A stretch of 64,000 bases of DNA. Origin: Variovorax sp. PBL-E5. GTDB lineage: Bacteria > Pseudomonadota > Gammaproteobacteria > Burkholderiales > Burkholderiaceae_C. The stretch lies in the NCBI RefSeq assembly GCF_901827185.1, contig NZ_LR594671.1, forward strand, positions 5,388,001 through 5,452,000. Direction: 5' to 3'. A program made the translations under genes and the position numbers. Within the stretch, counting starts at the first letter, position 1; the number at the start of each line of letters is the position of its first letter. The notes beneath the pieces are model-generated. The model was not told the origin of the DNA. It did not search any database and saw nothing but the letters and a program-made list of their open reading frames with translations. Positions 35,793 to 45,154 of this stretch are shown in pieces.

Positions 35793-36594
35793 ACCGGTGC
35801 TGCTGCGCGTCGAGCGCCCGCTGGCCGGCTGCGCCCTGCTCACGCTCGACCGCCCGGGCGCGATGAACGCGCTCTCCATCGCCTTGCGGCGCCAGCTGGC
35901 GAGCGCCTTCGAAGCGCTCGCCGCGGACCAGGACACGCGCGTGGTCGTCCTCACCGGCGCCGGCCGCGCCTTCTGCGCCGGACTCGATCTCAAGGAACTG
36001 GGTTCGTCGCCCGACACCGGCGCGTCGCTCGCGCCCACGGCCGACATCGATCCGGTGAGCGCGATGGCGCGCTTCGAGGGACCGATCATCGGCGCGATCA
36101 ACGGGCCGGCCATCACCGGCGGCTTCGAACTCGCGCTGGCCTGCGACCTCATCGTGGCGTCCACCGCAGCCACCTTCGCCGACACCCATGCGCGCGTGGG
36201 CGTCATGCCGGGCTGGGGACTGTCGCAGCGCCTGCCGCGCCTGATCGGCGCCGGCCGCGCGAAAGAGATGTCGTTCACCGGCAATTTCATCGACGCGTCG
36301 ACCGCGGCCGCCTGGGGCCTGGTGAATCGCGTGGTGCCGCCCGAGGATCTGCTGCCTCAGGCGCTCGGGTTCGCGGCCGACATGCTCTCGACCGTGCCGG
36401 GGACGCTGCAGGCCTTCAAGCGGCTCATCGACGATGGACTGGGTGGCACGCTCGCCGAAGGGCTGGCCCTGGAGCGGCAGCGCTCGCGCGCCTGGGCGTC
36501 GACCATCGACCGCACCGACATCGAACGCCGGCGGCAGCAGATCGCCGATCGGGGCCGCACCCAAGCCGGCCCGCCGCCGGGCCTCAGGGAATGA
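35779..36594 (+). CDS. Enoyl-CoA hydratase
   Basis: The 271-residue crotonase-fold protein has AFCAGLDLKEL (64–74) and NGPAITGGFELALACD (108–123). E117 occupies the first catalytic glutamate site; the second site reads FADTHARVG (D135) instead of the usual PE. This pattern is common in one subgroup annotated as enoyl-CoA hydratase. It is the last gene of the five-gene operon and probably hydrates the product of the dehydrogenase. Its last 11 bp overlap the 3' end of the convergent LuxR-type gene, leaving no room for a terminator. Confidence 0.88.
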   Translation: MADAEPVLLRVERPLAGCALLTLDRPGAMNALSIALRRQLASAFEALAADQDTRVVVLTGAGRAFCAGLDLKELGSSPDTGASLAPTADIDPVSAMARFEGPIIGAINGPAITGGFELALACDLIVASTAATFADTHARVGVMPGWGLSQRLPRLIGAGRAKEMSFTGNFIDASTAAAWGLVNRVVPPEDLLPQALGFAADMLSTVPGTLQAFKRLIDDGLGGTLAEGLALERQRSRAWASTIDRTDIERRRQQIADRGRTQAGPPPGLRE

Positions 36595-39307
36595 CGCCAA
36601 GCCGGCGTGCCATGGCCACCGCCTGCGTGCGGTTGTGCGCATCGAGCTTCGAATTGATGTTGCGCAGGTGCGTGCGGATGGTGCTGTCCGACACGAACAG
36701 CTTCTCCGCCATCGCGCTATTCGAATAGCCCTCCGCAAGCAGTTGGAGCACGCGGATCTCCTTGCGCGTGAGCGGGTCGGGCATCGGCCCGTTGCCCAGC
36801 GGCGATGCGCCCGCCGGCGTCGCCGGCGCGGTCGGTCCGAGCGCCTGCGCGAGCCGCCTGACATAGTCGGTCAGCACCGGATCGCCGCTCAGCTTGGCGA
36901 CCGAGTGCTGCTGCGCCGCCAGCGCGTGGATCGGCGCGCGCAGGATGTCGCCTTCGTCGAGCACCAGCCGGACAAAGCCTTCGGCGCAAGCCGCGGCGAG
37001 TGCCTCGCGCAAGGGCTGCATGGCGGCCACCGTATCGCCGGCGCGGTACAGCGCCGCGGCATGCAGCAGTTGCAGCTTGAGCGCGCGGCGGTGCCGCGCA
37101 TCGGCCCGCGCGAACTTGGCGGCCTCCTCCAGCTGCCGCGCGGCGAGCCTGGCATCGCCGGTATGCAGCAGCCAGCGCATGCGCGCGATCTCCATGGTGT
37201 CGAGGTCGTTGGCCAGAAATCGCAGCCGCCCGACACGCTCCCAGAGCGCCGGGTCGCCGGCCCGGTCGAGTTCATCGCGCGCCGCGCGGTGATGCCCCTG
37301 CAGCAACTGCACGCGCGCGCGCTCCAGCTTCGCGCCGGCCACGACGCGCGGCAGCTGGCCCTTGTGCCCGACGTACTCGAGTTCGGTGAGCAGTTGCAGG
37401 CCGTGGTCGACGTCGCCGCGCCAGAACGCGATGCGCGACAGCGTCGTGTAGCCCTGGATCACCAGATCGGGCAGCCCGACGTCGCGCGCCAGCGGCAGGT
37501 AGACCTGCAGAAGGTGCGCCGCCTGGTCGATCTGGTCGTTCTCGTAGAGCGCCGCCGCATAGGGCACACCCGCCCAGGCATTGCCGCTGGTATGGCTGTA
37601 GGCGCGTCCCGGAACGGCGGTGACGGCGAGCCGGAAGCGCGCTGTGGCCTGCCGCAGCCGAGCCTCCTGGAGGTCGATCAGGCCTTCCGCCGCCTCCGAA
37701 TACATCAGGTTGAATTCGCTCGCGTTGACGCCCTGCCCGCGCCGCGCGGAGTCGATGAGGCGGCGCGCCTGGTCGTGTTCGCCCATCACCGAGACGATGG
37801 TCGCCATCGCGTTCGCGAGCACGTTGTCCGCGAACGGCACGACGCTCGGCAGAAACTGGAGGCTCCGGCGGCCGACCGGATAGGCCTCCTCGTAGCGGTC
37901 CATCATGGCCAGGAGGCAGGGCTTCAGGGCCCGCACGTGCGGCGCCAGCGCGGGCGCGGTCGAAGTCGACAACCCGCTGCGTTCGAGCATGTCCATCGCC
38001 TCCGGCGCGCCGCGCGTGAAGCAGACGGACCAGATGTGCACCAGCTGCAGTTCGGGATGCTCGGCCAGCGCATCCGCCGGCAGGGCCGAGAACCATCGCG
38101 CCAACAGGCGCATGCGGCCCTGCGCGAGCAGCTCGCCCGCATGCGCCCGCAGCAACGCGATCGCATGGGCGTTCTGCATGCCCTCGATGGCATGGTCGAT
38201 GGCCGGTACGGGCCGGCCCTGCAGCTCGTACCACTCGGCCGCCGCAGAATGCAGCCGCCGTGCCTCGCCGGGCATCTCGCGCGACAGCTGGTCCTGCAGG
38301 AACTTGGCGAAGAGGCTGTGGTAGCGGTAGGCGATGGCGCTGTCCCCGAGCCGCACCAGCAGCACGTCGGCGCTCTCCAGCTCGTGCAGGATGCGGCTGC
38401 TGTCCACCCCCGGCACGAGCGCGTCGCAGAGCGAGGGCTCCAGGTGCTTGAGCACGCTGGTGCGCAGCAGGAAGTCCCGCACCTGCGGCGCCTGCCGCGC
38501 GAGCACGTCTTCGGCCAGGTAGTCAGCGACCGACTGCTCGGTGCCCGAGAAGCGGTCGATGAAGTCTCCTGGCGATTCGCTGCGCTCCAGCGACACCGAG
38601 GCAAGCCAGAGCGCCGCGATCCAGCCCTCGGTCTTTCGGTGCAGGCGCGACAGATCCTCGAAGGCGAGCGGCGCGGCACGCCGGATGGTGAAGAAGGCGG
38701 CCGCCTCCTCGATCGAGAAGCGCAGCCGGGCCGCGTCGATCTCAAGCAGCTGGCCGCGCGCCCGCATCCGCCCGAGCCGCAGATCGGGCAGGCTGCGCGA
38801 TGCGATGACGAGGCGGCCATTCGGCGGCAGGTGATCGATCAACTCGCGCAGCAAGCCGAGAACGCCGGCTTCCTGGATCGACTCGACGTCGTCGAGGAAC
38901 AGCGCGAAGGCGCCGGTCTGCCTGGCGATCCGCGAGAACAGGCGCAGCGCCAGATCGCCGACCGTGGAGCCTTCGGGCAGATCGACGCCCGGCTCCTCGA
39001 TGTCGGCGTCCTCGGTGATCGCGGCCACCACCGCCTCGAGCCCGGCCAGGAAGCGCGAGGCGTCGTTGTCGGCGCGGTCGAGCGTGAGCCAGGCCGTGGC
39101 GACCGACATCGACTGCAGGCGCTCCCGGCACTGCAGCAGGGCCGTGCTCTTGCCGAAGCCGGCCGGTGCGCGCAGCAGCACCAGCTTGACGCCGGTCGCC
39201 GCGCAGACTTCGTCCACCACCTGCTGGCGAAAGACGTGCCGCTGCAGCGCGGCGGGCGGCGTGAGCTTCGCGCCGAGCAGGCTGCGCGATGCCGATGCCC
39301 CTTTCAC
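36584..39307 (-). CDS. LuxR family regulator of the MalT-like (LAL) type
   Basis: The 907-residue regulator has an N-terminal STAND-type ATPase with Walker A APAGFGKST (47–55) and the Walker B-like stretch FALFLDDVESI. A long helical TPR-like middle follows (residues ~330–830). The C-terminal LuxR helix-turn-helix spans about 845–907 (LTRKEIRVLQLLAEGYSNSAMAEKLFVSDSTIRTHL). Such proteins are activators triggered by ligand binding and ATP. GTG 39307 is the first start; no in-frame ATG gives the family N-terminus. It is the last gene of the minus-strand cluster that includes the importer and the two enolase-superfamily enzymes, 33 bp downstream of the first of these. It may sense their substrate. 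Confidence 0.92.
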   Translation of the reverse strand: MKGASASRSLLGAKLTPPAALQRHVFRQQVVDEVCAATGVKLVLLRAPAGFGKSTALLQCRERLQSMSVATAWLTLDRADNDASRFLAGLEAVVAAITEDADIEEPGVDLPEGSTVGDLALRLFSRIARQTGAFALFLDDVESIQEAGVLGLLRELIDHLPPNGRLVIASRSLPDLRLGRMRARGQLLEIDAARLRFSIEEAAAFFTIRRAAPLAFEDLSRLHRKTEGWIAALWLASVSLERSESPGDFIDRFSGTEQSVADYLAEDVLARQAPQVRDFLLRTSVLKHLEPSLCDALVPGVDSSRILHELESADVLLVRLGDSAIAYRYHSLFAKFLQDQLSREMPGEARRLHSAAAEWYELQGRPVPAIDHAIEGMQNAHAIALLRAHAGELLAQGRMRLLARWFSALPADALAEHPELQLVHIWSVCFTRGAPEAMDMLERSGLSTSTAPALAPHVRALKPCLLAMMDRYEEAYPVGRRSLQFLPSVVPFADNVLANAMATIVSVMGEHDQARRLIDSARRGQGVNASEFNLMYSEAAEGLIDLQEARLRQATARFRLAVTAVPGRAYSHTSGNAWAGVPYAAALYENDQIDQAAHLLQVYLPLARDVGLPDLVIQGYTTLSRIAFWRGDVDHGLQLLTELEYVGHKGQLPRVVAGAKLERARVQLLQGHHRAARDELDRAGDPALWERVGRLRFLANDLDTMEIARMRWLLHTGDARLAARQLEEAAKFARADARHRRALKLQLLHAAALYRAGDTVAAMQPLREALAAACAEGFVRLVLDEGDILRAPIHALAAQQHSVAKLSGDPVLTDYVRRLAQALGPTAPATPAGASPLGNGPMPDPLTRKEIRVLQLLAEGYSNSAMAEKLFVSDSTIRTHLRNINSKLDAHNRTQAVAMARRLGVIP

Positions 39308-39340
39308 CGCGATCCCCGCGCGATCGCGGCGCTGCCGGAG

Positions 39341-40453
39341 TCAGATCTCCGCGACCTTGTAGCGCTCGACAAGATCCCAATCGATGCGCGCGCCGATGCC
39401 CGGCCCCGGCGGCACGTGGGCGAAGCCTTCCTTGTCGATGTGGATCTTCTCGACGCCGCCGAGCGTGAAGAGCGACTCGGGCACGAGCTGCTCGAAGAAT
39501 TCGCTGTTGGCGATGGACGCAATGACATGGAGATTGGCCGCGTCGATGATGGTGTTCGCATTGGTGTGGATTTCGAGGTTCATCCCGAATGCCTCGCACA
39601 GCCCGGCGATTTTCTTCACCGGACCGATGCCGCCCTTGAACGATACATCGGCGCGCACGATGTCGACGGCCCGCGTCGTGATGTATTCGGGCGTCGTGTA
39701 GAGCGAGCCGCCGACCACCTCCACGCCGGCGATCGGAATGTCGAGCTTCTCGGCCAGCATGCGGTAGCCGTGCAGGTCGAAGTCGCGCAGCGGCTCCTCG
39801 TACCAGTGGTACTTGAGATCTTCGAGCACTTTGCCGACCATCAGGGCCTGGGCATGGTTGTAGTTGCCGGCGACGTCGACCATCAGCGGCCATTCGGCAC
39901 CCACGGCCTCGCGCACGGCGATGCACAGGTCGACGTCGCGGCGCGCCTCCCCCCAGACGTGCAGCTTGTAGCCCTGGTAGCCCGCTTCCTTGTACTTCAG
40001 CGCTTCCTCGACGTAAAGCTGCGTGCTGGCGTGCTCCATCGAGCTTGCATACACAGGCACCTTGTCGCGCACACCGCCCAGCAGCTGGTAGAGCGGCGCA
40101 TTCAGGCTCTTGGCATAGAGATCCCACAACGCCACGTCGACCGTGCCGATGGCGAACTGCGTCGTATAGAGCAGCCGGTCGCGGCGCCACATGTCCTGCC
40201 AGATGGCCTCGCGGTAGGCCGGGTCCTTGCCGATCAGCAGCGGCCGCAGCCGGTCGGCGATCGAATGCGCCAGGCTCAGGCCGCCGTAGGCGCTGACCAC
40301 CTCGCCGGTCAGGCCCTCGTCGGTCGTGATCTGCACGGCCAGGAAATCGGTGACGTAGGCGCCGATCGACTGCCCGCCGTAGAGCGTGGGCGTCTGGAAG
40401 CCTTCCGGAATCGGCGGCCTGAACGAAACCAGCCGGACATCTTTGATCTTCAT
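39341..40453 (-). CDS. Enolase-superfamily enzyme (mandelate racemase/muconate lactonising type), first copy
   Basis: Members abstract the proton next to a carboxylate and bind Mg2+; common outcomes are acid-sugar dehydration, racemisation or cycloisomerisation. The 370-residue protein has the two-domain layout. The barrel residues are K163-L-H165, metal ligands D193 (MVDVAGNY), E219 (HWYEEPL) and E245 (AGVEVVGG), and H296 (NLEIHTNAN) at the end of strand seven. The second basic residue is His, giving K-x-H rather than the common K-x-K. H296 fits the mandelate-racemase-like mechanism. It is 50 bp downstream of a second enolase-superfamily gene. Substrate unknown; a hydroxy acid or acid sugar is likely. 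Confidence 0.9.
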   Translation of the reverse strand: MKIKDVRLVSFRPPIPEGFQTPTLYGGQSIGAYVTDFLAVQITTDEGLTGEVVSAYGGLSLAHSIADRLRPLLIGKDPAYREAIWQDMWRRDRLLYTTQFAIGTVDVALWDLYAKSLNAPLYQLLGGVRDKVPVYASSMEHASTQLYVEEALKYKEAGYQGYKLHVWGEARRDVDLCIAVREAVGAEWPLMVDVAGNYNHAQALMVGKVLEDLKYHWYEEPLRDFDLHGYRMLAEKLDIPIAGVEVVGGSLYTTPEYITTRAVDIVRADVSFKGGIGPVKKIAGLCEAFGMNLEIHTNANTIIDAANLHVIASIANSEFFEQLVPESLFTLGGVEKIHIDKEGFAHVPPGPGIGARIDWDLVERYKVAEI

Positions 40454-40503
40454 GGTGCAGGTCTTTCTCTGGATGGGGTCGGATGTGAATCCCGCAAGGC
40501 GAC

Positions 40504-41589
40504 TCAGATCTCCTTGACGGTCAGCTTCTTGATGGCGTCCCAGTCGATGTCATAGCCGAGGCCGGGCTTGGTCGGCGCTTCCACCATGCCGTCCTTAGTC
40601 ACGCGGATGGTGTCCTTCATGCCGACGTCCAGGATGCCCTGCGGCACGGGAAGCTCGAAGAGGTCGCAGTTGTGGATCGCCAGCATGACGTGCAGGTGCG
40701 CCGCCTGGACCAGCGTGGTGCCGTAGCTGTGAGGCTCGTACTTCGCGTTGAAGGCCTCGCACAGCGCCGCGGACTTGCGCATCGCCGAGATGCCGCCGAT
40801 CCAGTCGCCGACCGAGCGGATGCTGTCGCACACATGGCCCGTGAGGTATTTGGGATAGCCGCGCAGGCCTTCGAGCACGCTCTCGGTCGCGGTGATCGGC
40901 ATCTTGAAGCTGCGCGTGAGATCGGCCAGGCCGAGCAGGTCCGAATCGGCGATCGGCGCCTCGAACCAGTAGAAGTCGAGTTCCTCCAGCACCTTGCCGA
41001 CCTTGAAGGCGCCGAGCCGGTCATAGGCATTGACCGGGTCGAGCATCAGGTCCATCTTGCCGCCGAAGGCCTTGTGGACGGCGCGGCAGACCTCGATGTC
41101 CTTGTCCGGCACGCCGAAGGCATGGAGCTTGAAAGCGCGAAAGCCCTGCTCGTAGCACTCCTCGGCGATCTTCACGTACTCGGGCACGGTGTCGTACATG
41201 ATCGTGCTCGCATAGGCGCGCATGCTGTTGCGCGCGGCGCCGAGCAGGCGGTAGATGGGTTCTCCGTGGTGCTTGCCCAGCAGGTCCCAGAGGCAGATGT
41301 CGACCGCGCTGGCGACTGCGCCCGGTGAACGCAGCGAATCGGTCAGCTTGTACGAGATCTGCTCCACGTCGTGCGGGTCGCGGCCGATCAGCAGGTCGCG
41401 CAGGCCGGGCAACGCGGTCTCGACCAGGCCCGGGTCCATCAGCCAGGAAATGAATTGCCCCTCGTGCCCTTCGTCACTGCCGATGCGCAGCAGCACGTGG
41501 TGGATGGTCATGGGCGACCATTCCTCCTTCCAGCGGAACTTGCGCTCGTTGGGCTTCAGGATGTGGGCCTTGACACTCGTGATCTTCAT
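40504..41589 (-). CDS. Enolase-superfamily enzyme (mandelate racemase/muconate lactonising type), second copy
   Basis: The 361-residue protein resembles its neighbour in fold but not closely in sequence. It keeps K154-L-H156 (FRAFKLHAFG), metal ligands D184 (LMLDPVNAYD), E210 (FYWFEAP) and E236 (ITATESV), and H287 in YEPHSYG. The shared K-x-H motif in both enzymes suggests related chemistry, perhaps successive or stereochemically complementary steps. The start overlaps the 2-hydroxyacid dehydrogenase stop by 4 bp. Transporter and dehydrogenase genes in the same operon point to uptake and conversion of a hydroxy acid. Confidence 0.9.
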   Translation of the reverse strand: MKITSVKAHILKPNERKFRWKEEWSPMTIHHVLLRIGSDEGHEGQFISWLMDPGLVETALPGLRDLLIGRDPHDVEQISYKLTDSLRSPGAVASAVDICLWDLLGKHHGEPIYRLLGAARNSMRAYASTIMYDTVPEYVKIAEECYEQGFRAFKLHAFGVPDKDIEVCRAVHKAFGGKMDLMLDPVNAYDRLGAFKVGKVLEELDFYWFEAPIADSDLLGLADLTRSFKMPITATESVLEGLRGYPKYLTGHVCDSIRSVGDWIGGISAMRKSAALCEAFNAKYEPHSYGTTLVQAAHLHVMLAIHNCDLFELPVPQGILDVGMKDTIRVTKDGMVEAPTKPGLGYDIDWDAIKKLTVKEI

Positions 41590-42575
41590 GGGACTTCTCC
41601 TAGGTGAGCGATCGATGGCGACCGCGGTGGTGGAACGACCAGGCCGGCGGGGCGCATCCCGCGCAGCACCTGGTCGATGTCGTTGGCAGCAGAAAGCGAG
41701 AGCCGCCGGTAGGCGGCACGCGTGATGCCGGCGCAATGCGGCGACACGACGACGTTGGGCAGCGCGAGGAGAGGCGCATCCGCGGGCGGCGGCTCGGGCT
41801 CGAAGACGTCGAGGCCGGCGCCGGCGAGCCGGCCCTCCACGAGCATGTCGTGCAGCGCCGCGCTGTCGACCACGCCGCCGCGCGAGGTGTCGATCAGCCA
41901 TGCGGTCGGCTTCATGCGGCACAGTTCGCCGCGGCCGATGAGGCCGCGGGTCGACGGCATCAGCGGCACGTGGACCGACACCACGTCCGCGGCCGCGAGC
42001 GCATCGCGCAAGGGCAGGGTGCGCCGCACGTTCGGGTCGTCGACCGGCGCGCCGCTGCGGGTCACCGCGATCACGTCCATCTCGAAGCCGCGCGCGGCGA
42101 TGCGGGCCAGCGCGCGGCCGATGGCGCCGAAGCCGACGATCGCGAGCGTGCGGCCGGAGAGTTCCTCGTAGGCCTCGGCCTCCCTGGGACCGAATCGTCC
42201 TTCGCGCAGCGCGCGGTCGATCTCGACCAGCCGCTTGGCCAGGCACAGCATATGGCCGATCGCATGCTCCGCCACCGACAGCGCGCCCGCACCGACCGCA
42301 TGCGTGACCGCGATGCCGGCGTCGGCTGCGGCCTGAAGGTCGATGTGGTCGACGCCGGATCCGGCGGCCGCGATGACCTTGAGGCGACCGGCCCGCTCGA
42401 TCATGCGCGCGCTCACGGTCAACGGCGGATAGCAATAGAGCGCATCCGCCTCGGGCAGGCGCTCGTCGATCTGCGCCGGGTCCTCGAGTTCGACCACGCG
42501 ATAGCGCGCCGAGAGCAGATCGCGGCCGGCGGCATGCAGCAGCGGCAGCCCGAGCACCAGCGGCGCATCGTTCAA
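41586..42575 (-). CDS. D-isomer-specific 2-hydroxyacid dehydrogenase
   Basis: The enzyme interconverts a 2-hydroxy acid and a 2-oxo acid with NAD(P). The 329-residue protein has VIAAAGSGVDHIDL (67–80), the Rossmann motif GFGAIGRALA (148–157), the catalytic arginine segment TSRGGVVD (R232), LDVFEPEP with the acidic residue of the relay, and the catalytic histidine H280 in VSPHCAG. The R173 position after VIAVTR fits NADP preference, but this is weak. It overlaps the ATPase gene upstream and the enolase-superfamily gene downstream by 4 bp each. In the operon it may oxidise the imported acid or reduce a product of the enolase-type enzymes. Confidence 0.92.
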   Translation of the reverse strand: MNDAPLVLGLPLLHAAGRDLLSARYRVVELEDPAQIDERLPEADALYCYPPLTVSARMIERAGRLKVIAAAGSGVDHIDLQAAADAGIAVTHAVGAGALSVAEHAIGHMLCLAKRLVEIDRALREGRFGPREAEAYEELSGRTLAIVGFGAIGRALARIAARGFEMDVIAVTRSGAPVDDPNVRRTLPLRDALAAADVVSVHVPLMPSTRGLIGRGELCRMKPTAWLIDTSRGGVVDSAALHDMLVEGRLAGAGLDVFEPEPPPADAPLLALPNVVVSPHCAGITRAAYRRLSLSAANDIDQVLRGMRPAGLVVPPPRSPSIAHLGEVP

Positions 42576-43318
42576 GGCGCGGCCTCCGGCACGGCGTGGC
42601 CGAGGTAGGCGTTGCGAACCACGTCGGTCGCGGCCAGCTCCGCCGGACTGCCGTGCGCGATGAGCCGGCCGCTCTGCAGCACGTAGGCATGGTCGACGAA
42701 GGCCAGCGCCTTCTCGACCACCTGCTCCACCAGCAGCACCGCGACGCCGCGCGCACGGATGGTCGCCAGCGTCTGCAGCACCTCGTCCACCAGGTTGGGC
42801 GCGAGGCCCAGCGAAGGTTCGTCAAGCATCACCAGCGAGGGCCGGCGCACGAGCGCCTGCGCGATCGCCAGCATCTGCTGCTGGCCGCCGCTCAGGCCGC
42901 CTGCCGTGAGTTCGCTCTTCTGCCGCAGCACCGGGAAGAGCTGGAACACCTCGTCGATGCGCGCCTGGGCTTCGCCCTTGGAGACGCGCGAGCGGTACAT
43001 GCCCAGGAGCAGGTTGTCCATCACCGTCTCGCGGCGGAAGATGCGGCGCCCTTCGGCCACGTGCGCGAGGCCCTTCGGCACCAGGGCCTCGGCACTGCTG
43101 GCGAGGATGTCGACGTCGCCGAAGAACGCGCGTCCGGCGCTCGGCTTCAGGAGCCCCGACAGGCCCTTGAGCAGCGTCGACTTGCCGGCGCCGTTGGCCC
43201 CGAGCAGCGCGACCGCCTCGCCGCGGCCGACCTGCATCGTCGCGTTCTGCACGACCGGGACGATGCCATAGCCCACGGAAAGCTTCTCGGCGCGCAGGAT
43301 CGCCTCGGGCCGGCTCAT
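42572..43318 (-). CDS. ABC transporter ATP-binding protein, LivF type
   Basis: This 248-residue ATPase powers import by a branched-chain amino acid class (HAAT) transporter. Walker A is GANGAGKST, the signature LSGGQQQ and Walker B PSLVMLDEPSLGLAP. The ending (AYLGHAVPEAAP) fits LivF rather than LivG. It overlaps the permease–ATPase fusion upstream and the dehydrogenase downstream by 4 bp each, so the importer and enzyme genes are translated as one unit. Confidence 0.94.
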   Translation of the reverse strand: MSRPEAILRAEKLSVGYGIVPVVQNATMQVGRGEAVALLGANGAGKSTLLKGLSGLLKPSAGRAFFGDVDILASSAEALVPKGLAHVAEGRRIFRRETVMDNLLLGMYRSRVSKGEAQARIDEVFQLFPVLRQKSELTAGGLSGGQQQMLAIAQALVRRPSLVMLDEPSLGLAPNLVDEVLQTLATIRARGVAVLLVEQVVEKALAFVDHAYVLQSGRLIAHGSPAELAATDVVRNAYLGHAVPEAAP

Positions 43319-45150
43319 TTCTTCGCTCCGGTATAGGCGCGCACCACCTCGGCGCTGTTGAACACTTCCTCGGCCGTGCCTTCCGCGAGGATGCGACCCT
43401 GGTCGAGCACGGTCACCGAATCGGCGACGTCGGCCACCAGCTCGATGTGGTGCTCGACCATGATCAGGGTCGTGCCCATCTGCCGGATCGCGCGCATCAG
43501 GTCGCCGAGTTCGTCGAGCTCGTTCATCGACAGTCCGGCGGCCGGCTCGTCGAGCAGCAGCAGCATCGGCTGGCCGATCAACGCGCGTGCGATCTCCACC
43601 AGGCGCTGCTGCCCGTGCGGCAGGCCGGCGGCGCGCTCGTGCGCACGATCGGCGAGGCCGACCAGGGCCAGCCAGCGCAGCGCCTCGGCATCAAGATTCG
43701 CAGCCTCGCGCCGCGCGCGCGGCAGGCGCAGGGCGAGCTCCAGCCCGGTGGACTGCTCCCGCACGTAGCCGCCGAAACGCACGTTCTCGAGCAACGTCAG
43801 TTCGCCCAGCAGCTTGGGTGTCTGGAAAGTGCGCTGCACGCGCATGCGCGCGATGGAGGTCGGGCCGCGGCCGGTGATTTCGGTGCCGTCGAGGCGGATC
43901 GAGCCGCTGGTGCACGGGTAGAAGCCCGAGATCATGTTCAGCAACGTGGTCTTGCCCGAGCCGTTGGGGCCGACGATCACGTGGATGCTGCCGGGCCGCA
44001 CGTCGAGCGACACGCCATCGAGCGCGCGCACGCCTTCGAACTGCTTGACCAGGTCACGCACCTCGATCCCGACACCGGTGACCCGTTCGGCGGGCGCCGC
44101 CACCGGGTCGCGCGGCGTTGTCGCAGCGCTCGGGCCGGCGCAACGCTGGCCGACCCGGGCCGCCGCGCGCCTGGCGGCACGTCGTTCGTCGAGCGCGGCG
44201 ATCGCACCTGCCAGGCCTTCCGGCAGGAAGACCGAGAACACCAGCAGCCCGACGCCGTAGGCGATCATCCGGTACTCCTTCAGGCTGCCCAGCATTTCGG
44301 GAAGCACGTAGAAGGCGGCCACGCCGAGCAGGGGTCCGGCCAGCCGGGCGGGTCCTCCGAGAACGACGACGAACAGAAAGAAGATCGAGAAGTCGAAGCT
44401 GAAATCTTCCGGCGTCACCACGCCCTTGGCGCTGGCATAGAAAGCGCCGGCCAACCCGGCGATGGCGCCCGACATCGCAAACGCGAACAGCCGCAGCCGC
44501 GCGGTCGAAACGCCGTTGGCCCGGGCCCGCACGTCGCCCTCGCGGATCGAACGCAGGGCCCATCCGAGCCGCGAGTCGATGATGTTGTGCGTGACCCAGC
44601 ACAACAGCGCCACGGCCGCGAGCACCAGCGCGAACAGGCCGAAGCCGTCCAGCTTGAGGCCCAGCACCGAGGGCTTGGCCACGCCGACGATGCCGCCGTA
44701 GCCGCCGGTGAACGAACGCAGGTCGTTCAGCATCGCGGTCACGGCCAGCGAAAAGGCGATGGTGATCAGCACGAAGTACCAGGACGACAGGCGGAGCGCA
44801 GGCAATGCCAGCAGCGTGCTGAAGACCAGGCCCACCGCGGCCGACAGCAGCATCGCGGGCCAGAAGTTCCAGCCGTAGTGCACGGTCGCGATGGCGGTCG
44901 CATAGGTGCCCACGCACACCAGCGCGCCATGGGCGATCGACACGATGCCCGCGTAGCCGGTGAGCAGGTTGAGTCCGACCGCCGCCAGCACGTAGATCGC
45001 GGCGAAGGTCATCAACAGCAGGTAGTAGGAATTCCAGAGCGCCGCGCCGATGCCGGCCAGCACGAGCAGCGCCGAGATGACCATGATCCACGGCGGCAGC
45101 GGGAACTGGCTGACCGGGCGCGGCGAAGCGGAGGCGATGCTTGAATCCAT
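43315..45150 (-). CDS. ABC transporter permease–ATPase fusion, LivM–LivG type
   Basis: The 611-residue protein joins a LivM permease to a LivG ATPase. Residues ~20–325 hold about nine to ten membrane segments (WIMVISALLVLAGIGAALW; NLLTGYAGIVSIAHGALVCVG, the LivM hallmark; FDFSIFFLFVVVLGGPARLAGPLLG). A short Ala/Arg/Pro-rich linker around 330–360 leads to the ATPase with Walker A GPNGSGKTT, signature LPHGQQR and Walker B MLLLLDEPAAGLS. The LivG-type insertion (LLENVRFGGYVRE) is present. Such fusions are known in Burkholderiales. With LivF, LivH and the binding protein it completes one importer. Confidence 0.94.
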   Translation of the reverse strand: MDSSIASASPRPVSQFPLPPWIMVISALLVLAGIGAALWNSYYLLLMTFAAIYVLAAVGLNLLTGYAGIVSIAHGALVCVGTYATAIATVHYGWNFWPAMLLSAAVGLVFSTLLALPALRLSSWYFVLITIAFSLAVTAMLNDLRSFTGGYGGIVGVAKPSVLGLKLDGFGLFALVLAAVALLCWVTHNIIDSRLGWALRSIREGDVRARANGVSTARLRLFAFAMSGAIAGLAGAFYASAKGVVTPEDFSFDFSIFFLFVVVLGGPARLAGPLLGVAAFYVLPEMLGSLKEYRMIAYGVGLLVFSVFLPEGLAGAIAALDERRAARRAAARVGQRCAGPSAATTPRDPVAAPAERVTGVGIEVRDLVKQFEGVRALDGVSLDVRPGSIHVIVGPNGSGKTTLLNMISGFYPCTSGSIRLDGTEITGRGPTSIARMRVQRTFQTPKLLGELTLLENVRFGGYVREQSTGLELALRLPRARREAANLDAEALRWLALVGLADRAHERAAGLPHGQQRLVEIARALIGQPMLLLLDEPAAGLSMNELDELGDLMRAIRQMGTTLIMVEHHIELVADVADSVTVLDQGRILAEGTAEEVFNSAEVVRAYTGAKK

Positions 45151-45154
45151 CGCC

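Noticed and set aside
36434..40555. 1373-codon plus-strand open frame
   Set aside because: Antisense to the LuxR-type regulator and first enolase-superfamily gene; no recognisable domain.
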